Shown here: piece after piece, positions 37,985 to 46,154 of the stretch | Position numbering within the stretch: position 1 is the first letter of the stretch | Layout of the letters: every line of letters begins with the position of its first letter | Assembly (NCBI GenBank): GCA_022984795.1 | Contig: JALIHJ010000016.1 | Span: forward strand, 124,001 to 188,000 | Origin: Fabrea salina | Taxonomy: Eukaryota; Ciliophora; Heterotrichea; Heterotrichida; Fabreidae | Length of the DNA: 64,000 bases | Direction of reading: 5' to 3' | Made by a program: the position numbers and the translations under genes | Notes under the pieces: model-generated | What the model saw: only the letters and a program-made list of their open reading frames with translations | Databases searched by the model: none | Told to the model about the DNA's origin: nothing

Positions 37985-38536
37985 TTAAGCTGTATAGCAC
38001 ACCTTGCCAGAGACTTCTTGTGCTTTTGTGCTGCCGAACAAACAATTAACAAGCTCAATGCTGAAGTCCATAGCTGTGCCAGCGCCCATGCTTGTAACTA
38101 ATTTGTTGCTAGTTACAACTCTTTCGTTTGTCTTTGACCTGTCAGAGAGTTCATTGGCGTTCATTGGGTAGCATGTAGCATGTTCGCCTTGCAGTAAACC
38201 GTGAGGCTCAAACACCTTAGCTGGGGAGGCACAGATTCCTGCTAGCCACCTACCTGCTTCTTTTTGGCGACGCAGCATTTCTATCAAAGTAGTGTTGTGC
38301 GAGATCTCAGAAGCTCCAGGACCTCCTGGAACAACTATCATTTGGAACTGTCTCGAAGCTACATCGTTCAAAGTGCAGTCAGCCTGAATGTGGGTCCCTG
38401 TTGATAGTTGGATCTCCTTATTGGAAGTGCAAGATGCCACTGTCACGTTTGCTCCTGCTCTTCGCAGCATGTCTATGGGAGTAATTGTTTCTATATCTTC
38501 AGATCCATTAACAACTACTACTAGAACCTCTGCCAT
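37985..38536 (-). CDS. PARK7: DJ-1/PARK7 family protein
   Basis: 183 residues, ATG at 38536, TAA stop, close to the 189 aa of human DJ-1. Conserved are the nucleophile elbow AGICASPAKVF with Cys102, the glutamate in GSEDIETITPID (Glu16), and VVPGGPGA. DJ-1 proteins protect against oxidative stress and dicarbonyl damage; the exact chemistry (glyoxalase, deglycase or chaperone) is disputed. The protein has no targeting signal and is presumably cytosolic. It is convergent with the MORN gene, 11 bp between stops. Confidence 0.95.
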   Translation of the reverse strand: MAEVLVVVVNGSEDIETITPIDMLRRAGANVTVASCTSNKEIQLSTGTHIQADCTLNDVASRQFQMIVVPGGPGASEISHNTTLIEMLRRQKEAGRWLAGICASPAKVFEPHGLLQGEHATCYPMNANELSDRSKTNERVVTSNKLVTSMGAGTAMDFSIELVNCLFGSTKAQEVSGKVCYTA

Positions 38537-38627
38537 TATATTCTACTTGGCTTTAGTTTACTTAAGTTTGGTTTGTAGGAAGTATGGAATTTTGGTATAA
38601 GTAACACTGTATTTAATTAGGGTAGAA

Positions 38628-38700
38628 GCCCGTCTAGCTCAGTCGGTAGAGCGCATGGCTCTTAACCATGTGGTCGTGGGTTCGAGCCCCACGGTGGGCG
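38628..38700 (+). tRNA. tRNA-Lys (anticodon CTT)
   Basis: A 73-nt cloverleaf with acceptor stem GCCCGTC pairing GGTGGGC (with G-U pairs), D arm with AGCTCAGTCGGTAGAG, anticodon stem CATGG/CCATG around loop CTCTTAA (anticodon CTT), T arm GTGGG-TTCGAGC-CCCAC and discriminator G. There is no intron and CCA is not encoded. Internal A and B boxes are present and a T run follows directly. Confidence 0.97.
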
Positions 38701-38701
38701 C

Positions 38702-38709
38702 TTTTTTTT
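38702..38709 (+). terminator. Pol III terminator, T8
   Basis: Eight T residues one base after the tRNA-Lys discriminator; the usual RNA polymerase III stop. Confidence 0.85.
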
Positions 38710-39530
38710 AGGAAGGTAAGCAGTCCCAAGTGCCCAAAGAACTTGCAGTGAACAATTGAGGACCTTTTTTGAAAATTTTTAATGGAAGAAAGGACGGTTT
38801 TTTGGCTTTAAGGCCAAGAAACTCCAAGGTAGATAAGGACCTGTGAGCCCGCAATGAGGGAAACTACTAAGAACTTTAGACCCTGCACTAGGTCTATTTT
38901 GTGGTAGCAATCACAAATGAAATAGCCATGTGCTCTTGCCATCTCAAAAGGCGAAGAGCTGAAGACTGGGTAGGTCTTTCAACAAAGAAGAAAATACAGT
39001 CAAGAACTCAAGTCCACCCTGACTGGAAATGGTCAGTAAGGTTCTTAACTTAAACTTACCCAGCATTAACTCAGAATCGAAACTTCAGTCTAAACTTATT
39101 AACCGGTAAATAGCCAATGCAAACTGAAAACAGTCAAGAGACTCTACAGTCTTTTGGAAGGACTTGAACCAGAAATACTTTGAACAGCAGTTGACACAAC
39201 TGCTATTAGGGGAGAGTCATAAATCTCTTTGGCACTGTTCAATTTTAGTAGTGCTTCTGAACCTAGGTTCACTAGCACACATAATCCCTATGCAAAGCAG
39301 TGCAAGGTACTAGACCAAAGAATCATCAGTCTAAATTTTACTTAAGTAGTAAAAATAATTAGGGCAAACTAAAAGGGGTGAAGTGGCTGTGCAGTCTTTT
39401 AAGTGGAAGACTTAGACTCTATGTATGTAGTGTGCCGACAAAAGTTACAAATTTTAAGTCAAGATAGCCTTAAACACCATATTTAATCGACAAATATAAA
39501 TAGAACCTAGAAAAAGCAAACACTAGTAAA
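38710..39530. other. Gene-free interval, 820 bp, rich in inverted repeats; candidate structured RNA
   Basis: Stops are dense in all frames. Stems seen directly: CTGGGTA (38966-38972) with TACCCAG (39057-39063), enclosing AAGAAC/GTTCTT (39002-39007, 39041-39046), enclosing CTGAC/GTCAG (39019-39023, 39032-39036); AGACT/AGTCT with a 4-nt loop (39139-39152); AGCAGTTG/CAACTGCT with a 3-nt loop (39186-39204); a 28-nt imperfect inverted repeat centred on palindrome TGAACCTAGGTTCA (39251-39278); TTTTACT/AGTAAAA (39336-39354). It lies between a tRNA gene and the acidic-protein gene. Either an RNA gene or a long control region; no known RNA family signature was recognised. Confidence 0.4.
39495..39503 (+). 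promoter_or_regulatory. Possible TATA box of the acidic surface protein gene
   Basis: TATAAATAG, 36 bp before the ATG at 39531. A full TATA match is uncommon ahead of genes here, and this is one of the few genes with long upstream space. Position is compatible with a very short 5' leader. No transcription data. Confidence 0.35.
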
Positions 39531-41822
39531 ATGTTTCCAAAGTATTTAGGAATAGTTGTATTATGCTCGCTGCTTACATTAGGTCAGGTACAAGCCGAAG
39601 TACATAAAAACAACGCATTCAGAAGAGTGCTGGCGCACAAAGACCACCTATCAAGCGGGGAATACGATATTTTAGGAGAAGGTTCTTATAGCAATGTATT
39701 TGAAAACATTGAACACGAAGGCTTTATAAGGGAAGCAGGAGACTCCGAAGAATTCGCAAGGGAGTCATTCCTTGAAGAAGAAGTAACTCTCTCAGAGCAC
39801 CCGTCATTTGAAGAGGAATTCCATTCAACAGAGCCATTTGAAAGTACTTTTAGCCATGAGTCCTTAGATTTTGGAATTTGCGAAGGGGAAAATTGCCAGT
39901 TTTCAGAGGACACTACAATAATAGCTGAGCAAAATGACGTTTTTGCTGAAGAAATTTCCCAGGAAAGCGAACATGCAGAAGAATTCGATATTGAACTTAG
40001 TTACACAGAAGAAGAAGAAGAACTCAGTGTGCGACTCCAGGGAAATAACCAAGAAGAAACGTCCTATGAAAGACTCATAGAAGCAGAGAACGACCACAGG
40101 TTCGAACTGGAATATCAAACCCAAATTGACTGTGAGGAAGAAGAAGAATGCGATATTGAAATAAGCTCGCAAGAAGAAATCACAAAAAGCCAGGACTCAC
40201 TGTTTGAAGACAATTACCAGAACACTGATAGTGCAGAAAAAACAATTGAAGTCGAGTTCGATTTCGAAGAAGAAGATGAGTCGTTTTCAGGCAGTGCTGA
40301 GTTTTCAAGGGAGGAAGCCTCAGACTTAGATAAGTCCGAAAAATTCAAAAAGGAGTCAGATCTAAACATCCAAAGGACCAAAGAGCTCCACTGCGAGGAG
40401 GAGGAGTGCTCCGAAGAAATTAGCTTCAGTGACTGTGATGACGGTAACTGTGCACTCTATGAAAACACGAAAATAGACTATGATGACAATCTTTTCTATT
40501 CGGACGAAGATGAAGGTTCGGAAAGCTTCAAAAACACTTACAACGTCGCAGCAGAATACGAAGCAGAAGAAGAGAGCTTCAGCATTGAGGCTGAAGGCTT
40601 TATTCAAGAAAGCACAGAGTGGGAAAAGAACTATGAGACTGAGTCAACAAACCATTTGGAACTTGAGTATACTAATGACATAGACTGCACAGAAGACTGT
40701 GAAGAATATCAACGTAGCTTCGAAATGCACTATGAAACTACCGAAGATACTGCCTGGAATGACATGTACTCAAACGAAAGAAGCCAAGAGAACGAAGCTA
40801 GTGGAGAATTCGAAACCGAGGAACTTTCTGGTTCCTTTGACATAAAGACCTCTAGCTCCGAAGACACGTTTTTGAACACAACCAAAGAAAGCAGTAGTTT
40901 CTATTCAATCAAGACTAACTTAGAAGCTGAATGCGAAGACTGCAATGGCTCTTACAGTGAAGAAGAGTACTATTGCTATAGCTGTGAAGAAGAAGAGTAC
41001 TCCTATAGTGAAGAAGAATATTACTGCTATAGCTGCGAAGAAGAAGAGTACTCCTATAGTGAAGAAGAATACTATTGCTATAGCTGCGAAGAAGAAGAGT
41101 ACTCTTACAGTGAAGAATATTATTGCTATAGCTGTGAAGAAGAAGAGTACTCCTATGACTGTGACGATTGTGAATCTGAGTTCAGTCAGGAAATTGCCTT
41201 GGACAAAGACGAGTTTCTGAGGGAAGAGTACCAAAATGTGCATGAGTCTTCGTTTGAATATAAAGCCGACTTATCTTACGAGGAAGAAGAAGACTACATA
41301 AATATTGACGCTCAAGGATGGGGCATACAGGAAACAGACGAAGGTTACATACTAGAAGAGCAAAAAGACCTTGAGTTCTTTAGCGATAACCGGTACAGTG
41401 AAGACTGTGAAGGATGCGAAGGCGAATTTGAAACAGCCTTAGATTATTCTGAAAACAACTTCAAAAAAGACTGGTATAAACACAATAATGAACAGGAGCA
41501 CGAAATAGGGGTGGAGTTCCAGTATGAAGAAATTGAAGGCGAATTCAGTGTTTCGTTAGGCAAGTCTGAAAAAATTAACTATGAAAACACAGAGTCAGAC
41601 AGTCTTGAGTTGTCATTAAAAACAAGTGGAGACATCGACGGGTGTGACGAATGTGGAGACATAGACGGCATAGACGAAGGAGTTGGTGAACTTAGTGACT
41701 ACATTGGCGGTTCAGACAACATAATAGACGACAACAACAACTTCTTAGATACTGACAAAGAGATTTATGACTCTGCCCTAATAGCAGTTGTGTCAACTGC
41801 TGTTTTAACCACTTTAATGTAA
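39531..41822 (+). CDS. Secreted, very acidic repetitive protein, probably GPI-anchored
   Basis: 763 residues, ATG at 39531, TAA stop. A signal peptide (MFPKYLGIVVLCSLLTLGQ) starts it, and a hydrophobic end (ALIAVVSTAVLTTLM) without a cytosolic tail looks like a GPI-attachment signal. Between them the chain is dominated by Glu and Ser with spaced aromatic residues, plus paired cysteines (CEEEEC, CDDGNC, CEDC, CDECGD). A unit of 17 residues, YSEEEYYCYSCEEEEYS, repeats about four times at residues 475-541. A looser pattern of FE.EY.T-I-CEEEE-EI blocks recurs along the chain. No homologue recognised. High negative charge suggests calcium or salt binding in a surface coat. Confidence 0.75.
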   Translation: MFPKYLGIVVLCSLLTLGQVQAEVHKNNAFRRVLAHKDHLSSGEYDILGEGSYSNVFENIEHEGFIREAGDSEEFARESFLEEEVTLSEHPSFEEEFHSTEPFESTFSHESLDFGICEGENCQFSEDTTIIAEQNDVFAEEISQESEHAEEFDIELSYTEEEEELSVRLQGNNQEETSYERLIEAENDHRFELEYQTQIDCEEEEECDIEISSQEEITKSQDSLFEDNYQNTDSAEKTIEVEFDFEEEDESFSGSAEFSREEASDLDKSEKFKKESDLNIQRTKELHCEEEECSEEISFSDCDDGNCALYENTKIDYDDNLFYSDEDEGSESFKNTYNVAAEYEAEEESFSIEAEGFIQESTEWEKNYETESTNHLELEYTNDIDCTEDCEEYQRSFEMHYETTEDTAWNDMYSNERSQENEASGEFETEELSGSFDIKTSSSEDTFLNTTKESSSFYSIKTNLEAECEDCNGSYSEEEYYCYSCEEEEYSYSEEEYYCYSCEEEEYSYSEEEYYCYSCEEEEYSYSEEYYCYSCEEEEYSYDCDDCESEFSQEIALDKDEFLREEYQNVHESSFEYKADLSYEEEEDYINIDAQGWGIQETDEGYILEEQKDLEFFSDNRYSEDCEGCEGEFETALDYSENNFKKDWYKHNNEQEHEIGVEFQYEEIEGEFSVSLGKSEKINYENTESDSLELSLKTSGDIDGCDECGDIDGIDEGVGELSDYIGGSDNIIDDNNNFLDTDKEIYDSALIAVVSTAVLTTLM
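40953..41153 (+). repeat. Coding tandem repeat, 51-bp unit, four copies
   Basis: Units at 40953-41003, 41004-41054, 41055-41105 and 41106-41153; the last lacks one Glu codon. Differences between copies are mostly synonymous (TAC/TAT, TGC/TGT), so the array is young or kept uniform. Confidence 0.9.
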
Positions 41823-41850
41823 ATAACTTTATTTTACAAACCAAGCACTT

Positions 41851-41955
41851 TCAAATAGAGTCTGTGCTCTTCTTTTTTAAGCCTAGTTGAGCAGCTTTTA
41901 TGGCAGCAACGTATCCGCCAGGTCCTCCACTAACCCCTAAGCAACTGTATGAAAT
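41851..41955 (-). pseudogene. Relic of dihydrolipoamide dehydrogenase (FAD-binding segment)
   Basis: On the minus strand an open stretch of 34 codons between stops reads GVSGGPGGYVAAIKAAQLGL, the N-terminal FAD-binding loop of lipoamide dehydrogenase (usual form GSGPGGYVAAIKAAQLGLKT). There is no start codon, the rest of the enzyme (about 440 residues) is absent, and a TGA follows after KKKSTDSI. It lies between the acidic-protein gene and the USP53/54-like pair, so it is probably a fragment left by a rearrangement. The match is short but highly specific. Confidence 0.75.
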
Positions 41956-41973
41956 TTAAAGCAAGCAACTTAT

Positions 41974-43647
41974 TCAATTGTTTTTACAAATTATGCAACT
42001 TTGAAAATGCCCCCTGCAGTTCCTGCACCTTTTTTGGCTGTGCCTGTAGCTTTTGCAACAAATACAAAAGTTAGTTCTTTGGTTTTGTCTAGAACAGTTT
42101 GGGCAGGTCCACACAGAAGCATCATCGGGGGGCTGGTACTGGTAATAAGGAATTCCTTTGGGTCTTTTGGGTTTTTCACGTCTTGGAAAAGGTGTTTGGC
42201 ATCCAGCACATAGAGTGCTAGTTTCTTCGTTTAAAAAGGTGCACGCTCTGCACACCCAGCCAGTTTTACCAGGCTTTAGGCTCCTGCAGTTTTGGCAAAC
42301 ATCAACAAGTTCTGAGTTTTGGGTTCCACAACTGCAGTGCCAACTTGGCTTGCTCCTTGCAAAGCCAGTGAAGCTTGAAAATAGCTGGCTGATTTTAGGA
42401 ACTATTTGATATATGAAATTTGGAAGTGCTTGAGGCTTTGGTTCCACAGATTGCAAGTACTCTGCTTGAGCTTTGATAACTTCTTTTTCAAGTTTGAGCC
42501 AGTCCAAAATACTCATTTCTGGAGTTAAGGTGATGCTTTCTTTGTAGTAAAACAAGCCTACAGGGTAAAGCCTGCATCTGAGAAGTTCTTTGATCAGAAT
42601 GTTCCAGTTGGTTCTTTTGGTTCTGGGAGCTAGTTCGTCGTCTAGCTTTAGCCAGCCTTCATCTAGTCTGTGGCAGTAAATGTAGTGTCCACACCCATAC
42701 AAGATCATACCTCTTAGGTTGTATTTGCTTTGGGTGCCGTTCAAGTAAATTCTGTCTAAGCTTAAGGTGTAGGGCAAACTAGCTAGCACCTGGAGTATTT
42801 CTAAGGCTGAAGGCATTGAGTTGTTCCACACCAACTGAATCAAGTACACTCCAGGTTCAACTGCCAAGCTTAACCCTTTCCTAGTAAGTGAAATTCTGCA
42901 ATAGTCCTCGCCTGGACAGTAGTGCATTAGCGAGTTGTAATCAGCTTTAACAAACTCTGGCAACTGGCCTTCTACTGAAAGCAAACTTGAATACTCTAGG
43001 TGGTTATGAAGTTCTTCGTCTTGAATGTTTAGTAAGTTTTCAGGATTATACCCTCCAGCTTGTTCTAGGATTGAGTTTACATTATAAGTTTGCAAAAAGC
43101 TGCAGTAGTCCCAAGGGATTTGTCTTAAACTACCGCACTGACAATTAGTTTCTTCTAGAATTCTTAAAAAGAAGGCACTGTGCGATGGGCATTGACCCAT
43201 GCATGAGTGATTGAAGGGACCAGTTACTTCATTGTGCAAGAGAGTAAGTAGATTCACCAAGGCTTCCATTGAGTCTCCTGTTGAGCCAATCTGGAACTCT
43301 CCTGCTTCCCTAAAAGCCTCTGCAAACTTCAGTCGCAGTTCTGAAATGTCGATTGAAGAGTCAAAGCCCTGTTTGGCAAAGTACTGTCCAAACACTTCCT
43401 GGAGAGTCTTGGTGAGTGAGCCTGGAGCAGCTCTTAGGGAAAACAGAGCATTTTGGAAAAGGGGAACTTGGGCCCTGAGTAGGTCTTACAAAGCCTGGAG
43501 GCAGCTGTTGAGGAAGCAGTTGTTTTCGCCAATCTTGTTTGCAAACCCCACAAAGTTGTAATCCACACCTTCTGCCCAAAACTCCCTAGAGTCTTGGAGG
43601 TTGCCCGGGCATAACTCAAAGTCTCTATTTTTAGAAATGTAATCCAT
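41974..43647 (-). CDS. USP53/54-like ubiquitin hydrolase with zinc fingers, copy A (one intron)
   Basis: Spliced product 552 residues: exon 1 43647-43490, intron 43489-43475, exon 2 43474-41974, TGA stop. The catalytic block is VGFANKIGENNCFLNSCLQAL with Cys44; the His block is MILYGCGHYIYCHR, and a W-x-K-L-D-D segment follows it. This pattern matches USP53/USP54 and related plant and protist hydrolases. The C-terminus holds zinc fingers, including RanBP2-type motifs (GWVCRACTFLNEETSTLCAGC) that in other proteins bind ubiquitin or RNA. USP53/54 were long thought inactive but K63-specific activity has been reported. Its nearest relative is the adjacent copy B. Confidence 0.85.
42667..42859. 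repeat. Conversion tract 2, copy A (partner 44610-44802)
   Basis: 193 bp differing from 44610-44802 at only about two bases. It covers the catalytic His block. Confidence 0.88.
43228..43560. repeat. Conversion tract 1, copy A (partner 45177-45509)
   Basis: 333 bp identical by eye to 45177-45509, including the intron and all synonymous sites. It spans the catalytic Cys block; sequence on both sides is strongly diverged. Confidence 0.93.
43475..43489 (-). other. 15-nt intron in USP53/54-like copy A
   Basis: GTAAGACCTACTCAG on the coding strand, phase 2, just after the catalytic Cys block (LQAL|AQV). Identical in copy B. Confidence 0.93.
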
Positions 43648-43694
43648 CTTACTACTCTATATTATAGTTGGATTAAATCCGAAAGAAGCATAGT

Positions 43695-45593
43695 TCACGG
43701 AAAACGACTACTTGATCTGTTACAGTGAATGCAATTGTTTCCTACCATCAAAGAACTACATCCTAAACACCTTCTTCGAGAACTACCAGAGCTTAGGCAG
43801 GCGTTGCATACTGCCCCAGTTTCAATGTAATTACTACACATATTACATTTTCTTCTAGACTTCAAGCAACTTATACAAACTTTCTTTTTGAAAATAACTG
43901 AACAAAAATTGCAACTGGAACCAAAAATTGAGCCTTTGCAGTTATCGCAGTACAAAGTTAGAGGTTTTTCCCCGCAGTTATCACAAAGCTTTTTGACGTT
44001 CCCTAAACTTTTTCTCTCAGAGATTCTTGATGGGTATCTACTCGGTCTTTCAAAAGTTTTCCGGGCTTTATTGCCGTACATGCAGTCGTCACAATAAACA
44101 CCCAAGCTTGTGTACCTTCCACAGTGTATACAACTACGGTTAGTTACTGAGTGACTATGTCTATTTGGAATTCTAAGGCACTCATTACAATATGTACCAT
44201 AAGTTATGTATTTTCCACAATCCTTGCATGTGGAATGATTAGTTTCCTTGAACTCTCCACACTGCTTGCACTTAATTTCGTAAAGGTCATTTAGGAAGGT
44301 GCATAATTTGCAAAGCCACCCCCTGGTGCCAGGTTTCAGATTTTTACAGTTCTGGCAAGCATTAAAAGACTCGTTTACCCTTTGGCCACAACTGCACACC
44401 CAAGAATTTCTGGGCAATGCTAGGCTTCTTTCGAGCTTAAGCCAATCTAAAAAGCTGACTTCTGGGGTTTCTGAACTGCTTTCTTTGTAGTAGAACAGAC
44501 CTACAGGGTAAAACCTAGAACTTAAAAGCTCATCTATGAGTTGTTTCCAGCTTCCTTTTTTCAGTTTAAAGCTCAACTCGTCTTCTAGTTTAAACCACTC
44601 TTGATAAATTCTGTGGCAGTAAATGTAGTGTCCACACCCATACAAGATCATACCTCTTAGGTTGTATTTGCTTTGGGTGCCGTTCAAGTAAATCCTGTCT
44701 AAACTTAAGGTGTAGGGCAAACTAGCTAGCACCTGGAGTATTTCTAAGGCTGAAGGCATTGAGTTGTTCCACACCAACTGAATCAAGTACACTCCAGGTT
44801 CATTCTGGAGCATCATTTTTTTAGAAGTTCTACCAAAGAGGCAACTGCATAAGCCTTCTTTCAAGTCTTCCCACTGGTTCTTCATGAACTCTGGCAACTG
44901 GCCTTCTACTGAAAGTAAACTTGAGTGCTCTAGGTAATCTTCAAGGTCCTCTTCTCTTATTCGGGTTAAGTCTTTTGAGTCAACTTCTTGTGCCTTTTCA
45001 AGTATCGAACTCACATAGAATGGGTGTGCAAAGCTGGAGTAGTTCCAAGGTATTTTTTTTTTCAAGCCACACTCGCAGTTAAGTTCCTCTAGAATGCTGA
45101 GGTGGAAAAACTTGTGAGAAGGGCATGTGTTTCTGCAAGAAGTATTTGAGTTGTCAAGTTTATGACTATTGAATCTTTCATTGTGCAAGAGAGTAAGTAG
45201 ATTCACCAAGGCTTCCATTGAGTCTCCTGTTGAGCCAATCTGGAACTCTCCTGCTTCCCTAAAAGCCTCTGCAAACTTCAGTCGCAGTTCTGAAATGTCG
45301 ATTGAAGAGTCAAAGCCCTGTTTGGCAAAGTACTGTCCAAACACTTCCTGGAGAGTCTTGGTGAGTGAGCCTGGAGCAGCTCTTAGGGAAAACAGAGCAT
45401 TTTGGAAAAGGGGAACTTGGGCCCTGAGTAGGTCTTACAAAGCCTGGAGGCAGCTGTTGAGGAAGCAGTTGTTTTCGCCAATCTTGTTTGCAAACCCCAC
45501 AAAGTTGTACTCAGTCTTTGAAGGTGCATAAGAGCAATGCTTAGCATGCACCTCTAGGTTTTCTGTACTTCTCTTGCAGTAATGACAAAACAT
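43695..45593 (-). CDS. USP53/54-like ubiquitin hydrolase with many zinc knuckles, copy B (one intron)
   Basis: Spliced product 627 residues: exon 1 45593-45439, intron 45438-45424, exon 2 45423-43695, TGA stop. The N-terminus differs from copy A and carries a C2HC-like finger (FCHYCKRST...HAKHC). The catalytic Cys is Cys43 in the same NNCFLNS block, and the His block is the same as in copy A. The C-terminus is longer, with about ten CxxC pairs in zinc-ribbon-like units (CKDCGKYITYGTYCNEC, CDNCGEKPLTLYCDNC). Copies A and B are a tandem duplication with near-identical catalytic segments inside diverged surroundings. Confidence 0.85.
44610..44802. repeat. Conversion tract 2, copy B (partner 42667-42859)
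   Basis: Partner of the 193-bp near-identical tract in copy A, flanked by diverged sequence on both sides. Confidence 0.88.
45177..45509. repeat. Conversion tract 1, copy B (partner 43228-43560)
   Basis: Partner of the 333-bp identical tract in copy A. Both ends are abrupt. Confidence 0.93.
45424..45438 (-). other. 15-nt intron in USP53/54-like copy B
   Basis: Same 15 bases and position as in copy A (GTAAGACCTACTCAG, phase 2). Confidence 0.93.
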
Positions 45594-45609
45594 TTAACAG
45601 AATTAATTA

Positions 45610-46149
45610 TTACCAGCCCCAAGTGCCTGGTCCTCCTTTGAAAGGACCAACTATGTTGCTAGTGATCCAGCCTCCGTAGAAGTCGCCTTCTTGGGACTGA
45701 ACTTGTTCATCCCCAATATAGCAAGCATCCATCATTCTGGGGTAAAAAGCAAAGTAATTGGTGATGGGAGAGTACCTTTCAACAGGGTTAGGATAACACC
45801 AAACCGAGTTAGGTGCCTGTTTGTCTCCCACTTTAAGGTTGAAGTACCTTGCAGGTCCTTTGAACTCGCAAAAAGTTTGCCTTTGAGTTGGAGTTAGGTA
45901 CTGAGTTTGGACGTCACTTGGAGGAATATAGTACACCGGAGGGTGACTAGTTTCAAGAGTCCGGTATGCCTCAGTTGAGTCAGCTACTACAGTTCCTCCA
46001 AAAACTACTCTGATGCGATTTGAGGACTTTTCAAGCCGGGGAGGCCGAGGATAGTCCCACACACACTCTTGCGAACCCATTTTATACTGGTTTGAACTAA
46101 CTTTTAGACTTTTGAGGAGTCCTCTGAAGTAGTCTTTTAGAAAGTTCAT
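45610..46149 (-). CDS. DUF427 domain protein
   Basis: 179 residues, ATG at 46149 (an in-frame ATG before GSQECVW is an alternative), TAA stop. The whole domain matches DUF427: VWDYPRPPRLE, VVFGGTVVADSTEAYR, HPPVYYIPPSDV, CEFKGPARYF, the YFAFYPRMMDAC segment and the end DFYGGWITSNIVGPFKGGPG. DUF427 is a small beta-barrel family, common in bacteria and found in fungi, with no established function. In a ciliate it could be a bacterial acquisition or a patchily kept old gene. Codon use looks like its neighbours. It starts five bases after the BBS4 stop on the same strand. Confidence 0.9.
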   Translation of the reverse strand: MNFLKDYFRGLLKSLKVSSNQYKMGSQECVWDYPRPPRLEKSSNRIRVVFGGTVVADSTEAYRTLETSHPPVYYIPPSDVQTQYLTPTQRQTFCEFKGPARYFNLKVGDKQAPNSVWCYPNPVERYSPITNYFAFYPRMMDACYIGDEQVQSQEGDFYGGWITSNIVGPFKGGPGTWGW

Positions 46150-46154
46150 ACTTA

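Noticed and set aside
38710-39530. Telomerase RNA, RNase P RNA, SRP RNA or spliceosomal RNA
   Set aside because: No CCCTAACA-type template, no CR-I/CR-V, no helix-8 motif and no snRNA signature could be found by eye; only generic stems remain.
40920-41243. A minus-strand open frame opposite the acidic repeat, giving a hydrophobic I/F/V protein
   Set aside because: It is the complement of GAA/GAG-rich repeat codons; the plus frame has a signal peptide, a full length and a start.
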